Origin: Cellulosimicrobium marinum
GTDB lineage: Bacteria > Actinomycetota > Actinomycetes > Actinomycetales > Cellulomonadaceae
Reading direction: 5' to 3'
Assembly: GCF_020551945.1 (NCBI RefSeq)
Contig: NZ_JAJBZH010000002.1
Span: 186,001-250,000, forward strand
DNA: 64,000 nucleotides
How positions within the stretch are numbered: position 1 is the first letter of the stretch; each line of letters starts with the position of its first letter. The notes under the pieces were generated by a model. That model was not told where the DNA came from. It saw only the letters and a program-made list of their open reading frames with translations, and made no database searches. The translations under genes were made by a program, and so were the position numbers. Of this stretch, positions 42,693-51,597 are shown one piece after another.

Positions 42693-43858
42693 CCGAGATC
42701 GGGTTCATGCTGGCCGTGACCGTGGCGTGCTCGGTCGTGGTGGGGCTGCTGGGCGCGTGGGCGGTGCGTGCCGCGCGGCGCGTGTCGCTCGTCCTCGCGC
42801 TCGTGCTCGCGGCGCTCGTGCCGTTCCTCGCGGTGGTCCTCGCGCTGTCCGTGAACGTGTCGGCGATGTTCCTCTCGGAGCACGACGCCGGGGTGGTGCG
42901 CCTCGTCCTCGGGGCGTCGTCCGTCCTCGCGGTGGTGATCGCTCTCGTGCTGGGCCGCACGGTGGCCGACGACGCGCGGCAGGTCCGTGCCGCGGCCCGC
43001 CGGCTCGGGGACGCGGCGGGGGAGGGGGACGACGACGGGACCGGGGGCGCGGAGGGTCTCGGGGCGCGCGAGGAGGCCGCCCCGCCCGCCCCGGCGACGG
43101 CCGAGCTCGCGCACGTCGTCGCCGAGCTCGACGAGACGCGGCGGCGCCTCGACGCGTCCCGCGCGGCGGAGCGTGCGGCGCAGGCGGCCCGGCGTGAGGT
43201 CGTCGCGTTCGTCAGCCACGACCTGCGCTCCCCGCTCGCCGGGGTGCGGGCGGCGGCCGAGGGCCTGCGCGACGGCGTGTTCCCCGACCCGGCGACGCCT
43301 CTCGACGGGATCGTGGCCGCGACGGAGCGCATGTCCCGCATGATCGACGACCTCGCCGAGCTGGCCCGCAATGACCGGCCGCGCGACCCGGTCGCCGTGC
43401 AGCGGGTCGACGTCGCGCGCGTGCTCGACCGGGTCGCGGCGCACGCCCACCCCCTCGCCCGCTCCGTCGGGGTCGACCTGCGCGTCGAGGCGCAGCCCGG
43501 CGTCCTCGTCGCGGGCGACCCCGACGAGCTCGAGCGCGTCCTCGACAACCTCGTCGCGAACGCGGTCCGCGCGAGCGGTCGCGCGGACGCGCCGGTGCCC
43601 GCCGCGGTGACGGTCGAGGCGAGCGTCGTGGGCGGGGGGGCGCGCGTCGTCGTGCACGACACGTGCGGCGGCATCCCCGCCGACGCGCTGCCCCACCTCG
43701 TGGAGCCGGGGTTCCAGGCGGGCGACGGTGCGGACGGCTCCGACGGCCTCGGCCTCGCGTTCGTCGACCGGGTGCTGGACCGGCACGGCGGGACGCTCGA
43801 CGTCGCGTCGTCGGGCGAGGGGTGCCGGGTCGAGGTGCGCCTGCCGTCGGCGGGCTGA
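42689..43858 (+). CDS. HisKA-type sensor histidine kinase
   Basis: The 389-residue protein has three or more N-terminal helices (about residues 5-90) with almost no extracytoplasmic loop, a charged linker, a coiled coil, the H-box FVSHDLRSPLAG (His177) and an HATPase with NLVANAVRAS and GLGLAFVDRV. GTG 42689 overlaps the regulator stop. The lack of a sensor loop suggests it senses within or at the membrane. Confidence 0.9.
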   Translation: MTEIGFMLAVTVACSVVVGLLGAWAVRAARRVSLVLALVLAALVPFLAVVLALSVNVSAMFLSEHDAGVVRLVLGASSVLAVVIALVLGRTVADDARQVRAAARRLGDAAGEGDDDGTGGAEGLGAREEAAPPAPATAELAHVVAELDETRRRLDASRAAERAAQAARREVVAFVSHDLRSPLAGVRAAAEGLRDGVFPDPATPLDGIVAATERMSRMIDDLAELARNDRPRDPVAVQRVDVARVLDRVAAHAHPLARSVGVDLRVEAQPGVLVAGDPDELERVLDNLVANAVRASGRADAPVPAAVTVEASVVGGGARVVVHDTCGGIPADALPHLVEPGFQAGDGADGSDGLGLAFVDRVLDRHGGTLDVASSGEGCRVEVRLPSAG

Positions 43859-43863
43859 CGACC

Positions 43864-44928
43864 TCAGGTGGGCGGCGGGCGGTCGGCGACGACCTGCGCG
43901 AGCCCGTCGTCGACCGTGACGCGCGCCTGCCAGCCGAGCACCCGCGCGGCCTTCGCGCTCGACGCGGTGACGTGCCGGACGTCGCCCGCGCGCCACGCCC
44001 CCGTCACGACGGGGTCCGGTGCCCCGAGCAGGGCGGCGACCCGGCGGGCCACCTCGCCGACCGTCGTCACGACGCCCGACCCGACGTTGAACGCCTCCAC
44101 CTGCCCGGGGGCCTGCGGCTGCTCGACGGCGGCCCGGACCGCGGCGGCGACGTCGTCCACGTGGACGAGGTCGCGGCGCTGGCCGCCGTCCTCGAAGACG
44201 CGCGGCGCCCGGCCGTGCTCCGCCTCGGACCGGAAGATCGACACGACGCCGGCGTACGGGGTGTCGCGCGGCATCCCGGGACCGTAGACGTTGTGGAAGC
44301 GCAGCGCCGTCGCGGTCGCCCCCGTCGCGCGGGCCCACGCGGCGAGCAGGTGCTCGCCGTGGGTCTTCGTCGCCGCGTACACGTTGCGGGGGTCGAACGG
44401 CGCGTCCTCGGTGACGAGGCCGGGTACGAGGACACGGCTGCAGGCGGGGCAGCGCGGGTCGAACACCCCGGCGTCCAGGTCGGCCGGGTCGCGCGGGGGA
44501 GCGGCCCGGGGCCCGTGCTCCGGGCAGGAGTAGGCGCCCTCGCCGTAGACGACCATCGAGCTCGCGTACACCACGTGCGGGGGCCGGGCGGTGGCCGCCG
44601 CACGCAGGAGCACGGCCGTGCCGAGGTCGTTCGACGACACGTAGTCCTCGACGTCGTCGATCCCGACGCCGAGCCCCACCTTCGCCGCCAGGTGCACCAC
44701 GGCCTCGCACCCGTCGAGCGCCCCGGCGACCGCGTCGCCGTCGCGCACGTCCGCGTGCAGCAGCCGGACCCCGTCGGGTGGCGTCGCGGCGCGCGCGCCG
44801 GTGTCCGGGCGGCCGTGGACGTCGGGCCGCAGCGAGTCCAGGACCACGACGTCGTTCCCGGCGGACACCAGGGAGCGGACCGTCGCGGAGCCGATGAACC
44901 CCGCCCCGCCCGTCACGAGGATGCGCAT
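43864..44928 (-). CDS. NAD-dependent sugar-nucleotide epimerase/dehydratase with zinc-knuckle insert
   Basis: The 354-residue extended SDR has GGAGFIGS (7-14), the catalytic YAATK (Tyr184, Lys188) and ALRFHNVYGPGM. Between residues 130 and 170 it carries an extra segment with CPEH (Cys135, His138) and CPAC (Cys160, Cys163), spaced like a zinc knuckle, which is not part of the standard GalE fold. It converges with the kinase gene across 5 bp. The substrate is probably a nucleotide-sugar used by the nearby GT2 operon. Confidence 0.87.
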   Translation of the reverse strand: MRILVTGGAGFIGSATVRSLVSAGNDVVVLDSLRPDVHGRPDTGARAATPPDGVRLLHADVRDGDAVAGALDGCEAVVHLAAKVGLGVGIDDVEDYVSSNDLGTAVLLRAAATARPPHVVYASSMVVYGEGAYSCPEHGPRAAPPRDPADLDAGVFDPRCPACSRVLVPGLVTEDAPFDPRNVYAATKTHGEHLLAAWARATGATATALRFHNVYGPGMPRDTPYAGVVSIFRSEAEHGRAPRVFEDGGQRRDLVHVDDVAAAVRAAVEQPQAPGQVEAFNVGSGVVTTVGEVARRVAALLGAPDPVVTGAWRAGDVRHVTASSAKAARVLGWQARVTVDDGLAQVVADRPPPT

Positions 44929-45062
44929 CCCCCCAGCATCCCCGGCGGCCGCACGCGACGCAGCAGGTCGCGGCCGGGCGGACCTGACCGCTCCCTGACG
45001 ACCGCACCTCTCCGTCCGCGCCGGGCGGGCGCGGTCGCCCCGGGCCGGGCTAGCGTGGCGCC

Positions 45063-45875
45063 GTGACCGACGCGACCGCGCCCGTGGGGATCCTCTGCGG
45101 ATCCGGCCTGTACTCGCTGCTCGACGACCCGGAGCCGGTCGCGGTGACGACGCCGTTCGGCGACCCGTCCGACCCGCCCAGCCGCGGCACGTTCGCCGGG
45201 CGGCCGGTCGTGTTCCTGCCGCGCCACGGCGCGGACCACCGGTTCCCGCCGCACCGCGTCAACTACCGGGCGAACCTGTGGGCGCTGCGCGCGCTCGGGG
45301 TGCGCCAGGTCGTCGCGGCGTCCGCCGTGGGCGGCCTGCGGGCCGAGCTGGGCGCGGGGACCGTCGTCGTGCCCGACCAGGTCGTGGACCGCACGTGGGG
45401 CCGCGAGCACACGGTGTACGACGCCGCGGGGACCGTCGTGCACGTGCCGTTCGCCGACCCGTACTGCCCGCGGGGTCGCGCGGTCGCGGTGCGTGCCGCG
45501 CAGGCCGGGCCGCTGCCCGCGGTGGACGGCGGCACGATGGTCGTCATCCAGGGGCCGCGGTTCTCCAGCCGTGCGGAGTCGCGCCGCAACGCGGCGGAGG
45601 GCGGGAGCGTCGTCGGCATGACGGGCATGCCGGAGGCGGCGATCGCCCGCGAGCTCGCGCTCTGCTACACGACCCTCGCGCTCGTGACCGACGCGGACGC
45701 GGGGGTCGAGGGCGGCGAGTCCGTCACGCACGCCGCCGTCCTGGAGACGTTCGCGCGCAACGTCACCGCGCTGACGGGCGTGCTGCGCGCAGTCGTCGCC
45801 GACCTCCCGGCCGACGACGACTGCGCGTGCCGTCACGTCCTCGACGGGCTCGACCTGCCGTTCACGCTGCCCTGA
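45063..45875 (+). CDS. mtnP: S-methyl-5'-thioadenosine/purine nucleoside phosphorylase
   Basis: The 270-residue protein has the family marks GILCGSGLY, LPRHGADHRFPPHRVNYRAN, VVIQGPRFSSRAES and VGMTGMPEAAIARELALCY, which contain the phosphate and base contacts of MTA phosphorylase. It cleaves MTA to adenine and 5-methylthioribose-1-phosphate. TAGCGT lies six bases before GTG 45063. Exact preference for MTA versus other nucleosides cannot be read here. Confidence 0.88.
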   Translation: MTDATAPVGILCGSGLYSLLDDPEPVAVTTPFGDPSDPPSRGTFAGRPVVFLPRHGADHRFPPHRVNYRANLWALRALGVRQVVAASAVGGLRAELGAGTVVVPDQVVDRTWGREHTVYDAAGTVVHVPFADPYCPRGRAVAVRAAQAGPLPAVDGGTMVVIQGPRFSSRAESRRNAAEGGSVVGMTGMPEAAIARELALCYTTLALVTDADAGVEGGESVTHAAVLETFARNVTALTGVLRAVVADLPADDDCACRHVLDGLDLPFTLP

Positions 45876-45910
45876 CGAGGGCTCGGTCAGGTCTCGGTCA
45901 GGGGGGTCGG

Positions 45911-46756
45911 TCAGGGGGTCGGTCGGGTCGCGGTCGAGCGGACGAAGGCGACGAGCGTGTCGGCCATCGCGGCGGGGTCCCACGAGTGGAACTCGCCCTC
46001 GACCTCGCGGACCTCGGTACGAGGCACGACGGCGGCGATCTTCTCCGCCGCTGCCGGCATCACGGGGAACGTCGACGTCCCGTACACGGCGAGGACGGGC
46101 ACGTCGACGCTCGCGAGGGAGCCGTCCTCGACCGCGGCCGTCGCCCACACGAGCGACTGCCCGTCCGCGCGCTGGCTGCGCGAGCGACGGGCCTGCTCCG
46201 CGAAGTCGGGGGCCCGGCGCATCTCCTCCAGCCACACGGGCGGCATGTCGACCATGTACTGCTCCGTCGCGCCGACGAAGTCCTCCGCGTCGAGGCGGCG
46301 CTCGAACTCGTCGATCCACGCCTTCGTCGCGGCGGCGTCGTCGCCCAGCGGCGTCTCCCACAGGACGAGCCCCGTCACGGGCAGGCCCGCGTGCACCGCG
46401 GCGAGCGCGATCGAGCACCCGGACGAGTGCCCGCACAGCACCGCCCCGCGGCCCGTCCCACCGTCCGCGACGGCGATCGCCGCGGCGACGGCCGCGAGCT
46501 CGCGCTCCAGGTCGAGCACGCCGTCGGCAGGGCTCTCGCCGCGCCCCAGGCGGTCGAACACGACGGCGCGCACGCCGTGCTCGGCGACGCGACGCGCTGT
46601 CTCGGTGGTCACCGGGTCGACCGCCCGGAACGGCCCGGCGCCCGCGACGAACACCAGCCCCGGCCGGTCGCCGTGGGGGTGGTCAGCGTGCGGGTGGTCG
46701 CCGTGCAGGTCGTAGGCGACGGTGTCGCCGCGGCTCGTCGTCGTGCGTTCGGTCAT
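45911..46756 (-). CDS. Alpha/beta hydrolase with His/Asp pentapeptide insert
   Basis: The 281-residue protein has the nucleophile elbow GHSSG and the late catalytic His in 'EGEFHSWDP', with FDRLGRGES before it. Near the N-terminus three pentapeptides HGDHP, HADHP, HGDRP are encoded by 15-bp repeats. GGAGGAG precedes ATG 46756. Its last codons lie in a CGGTCAGGG repeat that continues to about 45888 after the mtnP gene. Substrate is unknown. Confidence 0.82.
   Translation of the reverse strand: MTERTTTSRGDTVAYDLHGDHPHADHPHGDRPGLVFVAGAGPFRAVDPVTTETARRVAEHGVRAVVFDRLGRGESPADGVLDLERELAAVAAAIAVADGGTGRGAVLCGHSSGCSIALAAVHAGLPVTGLVLWETPLGDDAAATKAWIDEFERRLDAEDFVGATEQYMVDMPPVWLEEMRRAPDFAEQARRSRSQRADGQSLVWATAAVEDGSLASVDVPVLAVYGTSTFPVMPAAAEKIAAVVPRTEVREVEGEFHSWDPAAMADTLVAFVRSTATRPTP
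46666..46710. repeat. Three 15-bp tandem repeats inside the hydrolase gene
   Basis: Units GGTCGCCGTGGGGGT, GGTCAGCGTGCGGGT and GGTCGCCGTGCAGGT are adjacent and in frame, giving the His/Asp pentapeptides. Confidence 0.75.
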
Positions 46757-46917
46757 GGTGCTCCTCCGGTGCCGGGGTCGACGTCGTCGACGGGTCGTGC
46801 GGGTGGACCGTGCGACCGCCACGGACTCATCGGCCGCCGCGCGGTCCGCGGTGCGAGGCGCCATGATCGAGGGCGAGACGGCCCGGGGAAGGGCCGCACG
46901 GCCGGGAGGAGGACCGG

Positions 46918-48021
46918 GTGAGCGTGCCCGACGACGACCGGCTCGTCCGCGCGGGACGCCGCGCCTGGGCGGTGGTCGGCCTCGTGCTCGTCGCTGCCCT
47001 CGCGTACGCGGCCTTCTCCGCGCTCTCCGGCCTCGTCGTCCCGCTCGTGCTCGCCGCGGTGCTCGGCGTGCTGCTGCACCCTCTCGTCGACCGCCTTCAC
47101 GGGGTCGGCGTCGCCCGCGGCGTCGGGGCCGGGCTCGTGCTGCTGGGCCTCGCGGCGCTCGTCGTGCTCGCCGTGTGGGTCACGGTCGTCGGGGTGATCG
47201 ACCAGTGGGACGAGATCGCCGCACGGGTCTCCACCGGGCTGGCCGAGGTGGACGAGCGCGTCGACGTCGACCTGTCCGCGCTGCGACTCTCGCCGGACGA
47301 CGTCACCTCCGGGTCGTCCACCGCCCTCGGCGGCGTCGCGGGCCTCTTCGGCAGCGTGTTCTCCAGCGTCGCGGCGTTCGTCGTCGGCACCGGCGTCGCG
47401 GTGTTCTTCCTCTACTACATGCTCGCGGACTGGGCCCGCATCGAGCGGGCCGTGTCCCGGTACACGCGCGTCGGGCGCACGTCCGGGCGCGTCGTGCTCG
47501 GCGAGGCCACCACGACGCTCGGCCGGTACTTCGGCGCCCTCACCGCGTCGAGCGCGCTCACCGCCGTCGTGATCGGCGTCGCCGCGGCCCTGCTCGACGT
47601 GCCCCTCGCGTTCTCCATCGCGCTCGTGACGTTCGTGACGTCGTACGTGCCCTACCTCGGGGCGATCTTCTCCGGCGCGTTCGCCGTCCTCGTCGCCCTC
47701 GGGGCGCAGGGCCCCGCGGCGGCGCTGTGGCTGCTCGTCGTGATCCTCGCCGTCCAGAGCGTCCTGCAGACCCTCGTCCTCACCAAGCTGTCGAGCGACC
47801 GCCTGCGGCTGCACCCCATCGTCAACCTCTCCTCCACCATCGTCGGCGCCGCGCTTGCCGGGGTGCTCGGCGCCATGCTCTCCGCACCCGTCGCCGTCAT
47901 GGTGCGCGACGTCGCGGGCCACCTCGGCGAGAACCCCTCGCGCGGTGGTGCGCCCGACCTCGTGCCCGGGACCGGGCCCGAGGCGTCGTCCGACCCGGCG
48001 CCCGGCGCGGGCGCCCCCTAG
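46918..48021 (+). CDS. AI-2E family transporter
   Basis: The 367-residue protein has the eight-helix PerM/TqsA layout: paired N-terminal helices, a soluble segment 'DQWDEIAARVSTGLAEVDERV', then 'FFLYYMLADWARIERAV' and 'FVTSYVPYLGAIFSGAFAVLVAL', the conserved block of the family. Members export small molecules or sodium; autoinducer export is shown for only a few. GTG 46918 follows GGGAGGAGG. It ends with a disordered Pro/Ala/Gly tail. Confidence 0.9.
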   Translation: MSVPDDDRLVRAGRRAWAVVGLVLVAALAYAAFSALSGLVVPLVLAAVLGVLLHPLVDRLHGVGVARGVGAGLVLLGLAALVVLAVWVTVVGVIDQWDEIAARVSTGLAEVDERVDVDLSALRLSPDDVTSGSSTALGGVAGLFGSVFSSVAAFVVGTGVAVFFLYYMLADWARIERAVSRYTRVGRTSGRVVLGEATTTLGRYFGALTASSALTAVVIGVAAALLDVPLAFSIALVTFVTSYVPYLGAIFSGAFAVLVALGAQGPAAALWLLVVILAVQSVLQTLVLTKLSSDRLRLHPIVNLSSTIVGAALAGVLGAMLSAPVAVMVRDVAGHLGENPSRGGAPDLVPGTGPEASSDPAPGAGAP

Positions 48022-48030
48022 GCTCGGGGC

Positions 48031-49308
48031 ATGGACCTCGAGGAACGTCTGGCCGTCTTCATCGACTACGAGAACCTCGCGCTCGGTGCGCGCGAGCACC
48101 TGGGCGGGATGGCGTTCGACTTCGGGCCGATCGCGGACGCGCTCGCGGCGCGCGGTCGTGTCGTGGTGCGGCGGGCGTACGCGGACTGGTCGTACTTCGA
48201 CGAGGACCGGCGCTCGCTCACGCGCCACCAGGTCGAGCTCATCGAGATGCCGCAGCGCATGGGCGCGTCGCGCAAGAACGCGGCCGACATCAAGATGGTG
48301 GTCGACGCGATCGAGATGGCGTTCGAGCGCGACTACATCTCCACGTTCGTCATGTGCACGGGGGACTCGGACTTCTCCCCGCTCGTCCACAAGCTGCGCG
48401 AGCTGAACAAGCGCGTCATCGGGGTGGGCGTCGAGAAGTCGACGTCCCGCCTCCTGCCGCCCGCGTGCGACGAGTTCCTCTTCTACGACCGCCTCGAAGG
48501 GGTCGACGTCCCCGACGAGCCCGAGGGTGGCCGCGCCCCCTCCCGGCGCGGGTCCGGGCGCTCCTCGACCACCGGCACGGGCAACGGCCGGGGCGGGCGC
48601 AAGCGCGCGACGTCGGGCACCGGCACGACGACCCCGGCGCCGAGCCGCGAGGAGTCCGCCCGGGCGGCCGCCGCCGCGCTCGTCGGCGGCGGCGTCGAGC
48701 TCCCCACGGCCGACGCGCCCGCGACGGCACCCGACGACGCCGAGGCCGCCGTGCCCGTGACGACCTCCGCCGGCGCCGACGTCGCCGACACCCCGGACAC
48801 CCCGGACACCCCGGACGACGACGCGCCCGCCGGCGAGGACCAGCCGATGGAGGTCCGGGTCGCGCAGACCCTCGCGGACCTCGCCTCCTCGACCGGCGGC
48901 GCCGTCACCGCCTCCGTGCTCAAGCGCACCCTGCTGCGCAAGGACCCCACGTTCAGCGAGGCCGACTACGGCTTCCGCACCTTCGGCGAGTTCCTGCGGT
49001 TCCTCGCCGACCGCGGGTTCGTCGAGCTCGCCGCCGGCCCCGCGACGGGCGACCCCGAGGTGTCCCTGCCCGAGCAGGGCGACACCGGCTCCGCGTTCGA
49101 GCTCGTGCGGTCCGTCGTCCAGGAGGAGGGCGGGTCGACCGTGCTGTCCGGGCTGAAGAACGCCATCCGCAAGAAGCGGCCCGACTTCAGCGAGAAGGCC
49201 CTCGGGTACCGCGGGTTCCTCCAGTTCTGCAAGGCCGCGCAGACCGCCGGCGCCGTCGACCTCGCGTGGGACGACGACGCCGACGACTACGTGGTGACCG
49301 CTGCCTGA
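48031..49308 (+). CDS. NYN-domain protein with two OST-HTH/LOTUS domains
   Basis: The 425-residue protein has an N-terminal PIN-like NYN domain (Asp12 in FIDYENL, ADIKMVVD near 86-93, TGDSDF 110-115), a disordered linker with TPDTPDTPD repeats (about 165-280) and two C-terminal LOTUS domains (about 282-335 and 350-410; 'DYGFRTFGEFLRFL' and 'KALGYRGFLQFCKAA'). NYN domains are predicted RNases; LOTUS domains bind RNA, including G-rich or G-quadruplex RNA. TAGGCT lies six bases before ATG 48031. Confidence 0.92.
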   Translation: MDLEERLAVFIDYENLALGAREHLGGMAFDFGPIADALAARGRVVVRRAYADWSYFDEDRRSLTRHQVELIEMPQRMGASRKNAADIKMVVDAIEMAFERDYISTFVMCTGDSDFSPLVHKLRELNKRVIGVGVEKSTSRLLPPACDEFLFYDRLEGVDVPDEPEGGRAPSRRGSGRSSTTGTGNGRGGRKRATSGTGTTTPAPSREESARAAAAALVGGGVELPTADAPATAPDDAEAAVPVTTSAGADVADTPDTPDTPDDDAPAGEDQPMEVRVAQTLADLASSTGGAVTASVLKRTLLRKDPTFSEADYGFRTFGEFLRFLADRGFVELAAGPATGDPEVSLPEQGDTGSAFELVRSVVQEEGGSTVLSGLKNAIRKKRPDFSEKALGYRGFLQFCKAAQTAGAVDLAWDDDADDYVVTAA

Positions 49309-50198
49309 GCGTCCTCGGCCCGCGAGCCCGGCAGCCCTCCGCCGTCCGCGCGCTGTCCGGTCGACCACGCGCGCGGTGACACGCCGAGCCGTCGGCTGAA
49401 GGCCCGGGAGAACGCGGCGGGAGTCGCGTAGCCCAGGTCGGCGGCCGTCCGGTTCACCGGGTCCCCGGCGCGCAGGCGGTCCTGCGCGACCGTCAGCCGC
49501 CAGTGCGTGACGTAGTCCGCGGGCGACTGCCCGACGACGTCGCGGAACCTCGCGGCGAACGCGCTGCGGGACAGGTGGGCCGCGCGCGCCATCGTCTCCA
49601 GCGTCCACGGGTCGCCGGGGCGCTCGTGCACGGCGACCAGGGTCGGGGCGAGCCGTTCGTCGGCGAGGCCGGGGAGGAGCCCGGGCGGCAGGGCGAGATC
49701 GTCCGCCCGGTCGAGGATCCAGCGGAAGAGCTGGACGAGGACGACCTCGAACAGCCTGTCGGCGACGATGCGACGCCCGCACCGGACGTCGTCGACCTCG
49801 GCGAGGAGCAGGTCGAGGACGGGCCCGAGGCTCGGGACGTCGTCGAGCGGGAGCGCGAGGACGGGCGGCAGCGTGCGCAGGAGGGGGTGGGTCGCCCCGT
49901 TCTCGACGTCGACCGTGGCGCACGTGAGGTCGGCACCCTCCGTCGTCACGCTGCGGAACGAGTGCTCGAGAGGTCGTGGGTAGAAGACCAGGCTCGGCCG
50001 GTCCACGGTGCGGCGGACCACCCGGCCTCCGGGCGCGACGTGACTCACCTCCAGCTCACCGTGCCGGAGCACGTGCAGGAACCCGCGCCCGGGACGGGCG
50101 TCGTACGTGGTGGTCGCGCACAGAGGGCCCGAGTGGACCAGGTGCGTTCGCACGCGGAACCGCTCGAGCAGGTGCGAGAGTCGGTCGATCGTGGCCAT
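49287..50198 (-). CDS. AraC family regulator with cupin domain
   Basis: The 303-residue protein has an N-terminal cupin (AraC_binding_2/cupin_6 type, with GFLHVLRHGELEV) and two helix-turn-helix units (LETMARAAHLSRSAFAARF, NRTAADLGYATPAAFSRAFSRRLG). Homologues control a divergent oxidoreductase or peroxidase gene. It faces the CMD-family gene across a 139-bp divergent region. It overlaps the NYN gene 3' end by 22 bp. Confidence 0.88.
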   Translation of the reverse strand: MATIDRLSHLLERFRVRTHLVHSGPLCATTTYDARPGRGFLHVLRHGELEVSHVAPGGRVVRRTVDRPSLVFYPRPLEHSFRSVTTEGADLTCATVDVENGATHPLLRTLPPVLALPLDDVPSLGPVLDLLLAEVDDVRCGRRIVADRLFEVVLVQLFRWILDRADDLALPPGLLPGLADERLAPTLVAVHERPGDPWTLETMARAAHLSRSAFAARFRDVVGQSPADYVTHWRLTVAQDRLRAGDPVNRTAADLGYATPAAFSRAFSRRLGVSPRAWSTGQRADGGGLPGSRAEDAQAAVTT

Positions 50199-50337
50199 CC
50201 ACCGATCCTTCCAGACGATGGGGCATGTTCGGTGGACGATTCGTTCCCATCCGTACGGATCCGGCCGCCAGGATGGAGGGCGTCGGCCGGGCTCGACCCG
50301 GCCGCCCGACCCGCACCAGCCCTTCCAGGAGGCCACC

Positions 50338-50883
50338 ATGTCCCGCGTCCCTCTCGTCAGCCGCGACTCCGCTCCCGGACCCGTCGCCGGACGGCTCGAC
50401 CAGGTCCACGCCGCGTTCGGCACCGTCCCCGCCATGTTCCGTGCCCTCGCCAACGCCCCTGCCGCGCTCGACCTCCTGACCGGCGCCACCGGCTCCCTCG
50501 CGAGAACCACGCTCGGGCCCGAGATCGGGGAGCGGATCGCCGTCGCGGTCGCGAACCGCAACGGGTGCGGCTACTGCCTCGCCGCGCACACCGCGCTCGG
50601 GCGCAGGGCGGGCCTCTCGGACGAGGCCCTGATCGCGGCGCAGGACGGCACCGCCGACGACCCGCGCGTCGCGGCACTGCTGGACCTCGCCGTCGCCCTC
50701 GTCGACCGGCGTGGCCACGTGGACGCCCAGGACGTCCAGGCGGTCCGCGACGCAGGATGGGAGGACGAGCAGGTCGTCGAGGTCATCGCGCACGTCGCCG
50801 TCAACCTCTTCACCAACTACGTGAACATCGCCCTCGACGTGCCGCTCGACTTCCCCGCCGTCGAGCTGCGGACCGCGGCCTGA
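50338..50883 (+). CDS. Carboxymuconolactone decarboxylase/AhpD-like protein
   Basis: The 181-residue protein has the AhpD redox motif CGYCLAAHT (Cys77, Cys80, His84), preceded by ERIAVAVANRN. Such proteins reduce peroxides or act as lactone decarboxylases; the CxxC-H motif favours the peroxidase-type activity. AGGAGG precedes ATG 50338. It lies divergent from the AraC regulator and 21 bases before a MOSC gene. Confidence 0.88.
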   Translation: MSRVPLVSRDSAPGPVAGRLDQVHAAFGTVPAMFRALANAPAALDLLTGATGSLARTTLGPEIGERIAVAVANRNGCGYCLAAHTALGRRAGLSDEALIAAQDGTADDPRVAALLDLAVALVDRRGHVDAQDVQAVRDAGWEDEQVVEVIAHVAVNLFTNYVNIALDVPLDFPAVELRTAA

Positions 50884-50904
50884 CCCGCCGACCGAGGAGG
50901 ACGC

Positions 50905-51597
50905 ATGACGACCGACCAGGCCCGCGTCCTGCAGGTCCGGACCGGGCAGGTCGGCGTTGTCGAGCACCGCGGCCGCGCCGTCCCGTCCGGGTTCCGCAAG
51001 GAGGTGCGGACCGGACCCGTCACCGTGGACGCCGAGGGGCTCGTCGGTGACGAGCAGGGTGACCGGCGCGTGCACGGCGGCCCCGACAAGGCCCTGTGCG
51101 CGTACCCGGTCGAGCACTACGCCGCGTGGCCCGCCGAGCTCGGCACGGTCCTCGCGCCGGGATCCTTCGGCGAGAACCTCGTGACCCGCGGGCTGCACGA
51201 GGACGAGCTGCAGCTCGGCGACGTGCTCGTCGTCGGCAGCGTGCGGGTGCAGGTCACCACGCCTCGTCGACCCTGCTACAAGCTCGCGGCCGTCCACGGG
51301 CGCCCCGACCTGCCGGACCGGGTCCAGGAGTCGGGGCGCACCGGGTTCTACCTGCGGGTCCTCGAGCCCGGGACGATCGCCGCAGGCGCCGTGGTGCGCC
51401 TCGTCGACCGGGCGTGCCGGAGCGCGACCGTGCGGGAGGTCAACAGGGTGATGAACGTCGACCGTGACGACCTCGCCGGCGCGGCAGCGCTCGTCGACCT
51501 GCCCACCATGCCGCCGCGCTGGCGGGACAGCCTCCGGCGCCGGCTCGGCGGTGCGTTCGAGGACGACACCGCCCGGCTGCGCGGGACGACCTCCTAG
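50905..51597 (+). CDS. MOSC domain protein (YiiM-like)
   Basis: The 230-residue protein has the YiiM build: a MOSC barrel with GLVGDEQGDRRVHGGPDKALCAYP, FGENLVTRG and the Cys of PRRPCYKL, then a C-terminal 3-alpha domain. These enzymes use molybdenum cofactor to reduce N-hydroxylated bases and similar compounds. ATG 50905 follows GAGGAGG. It is in the AraC-controlled group and shares its last four bases (CTAG) with the convergent antiporter. Confidence 0.88.
   Translation: MTTDQARVLQVRTGQVGVVEHRGRAVPSGFRKEVRTGPVTVDAEGLVGDEQGDRRVHGGPDKALCAYPVEHYAAWPAELGTVLAPGSFGENLVTRGLHEDELQLGDVLVVGSVRVQVTTPRRPCYKLAAVHGRPDLPDRVQESGRTGFYLRVLEPGTIAAGAVVRLVDRACRSATVREVNRVMNVDRDDLAGAAALVDLPTMPPRWRDSLRRRLGGAFEDDTARLRGTTS

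Noticed and set aside
45888-45935. CGGTCAGGG repeat cluster as a regulatory array
   Set aside because: Short, irregular, and partly coding for the end of the hydrolase; better explained as simple-sequence drift.
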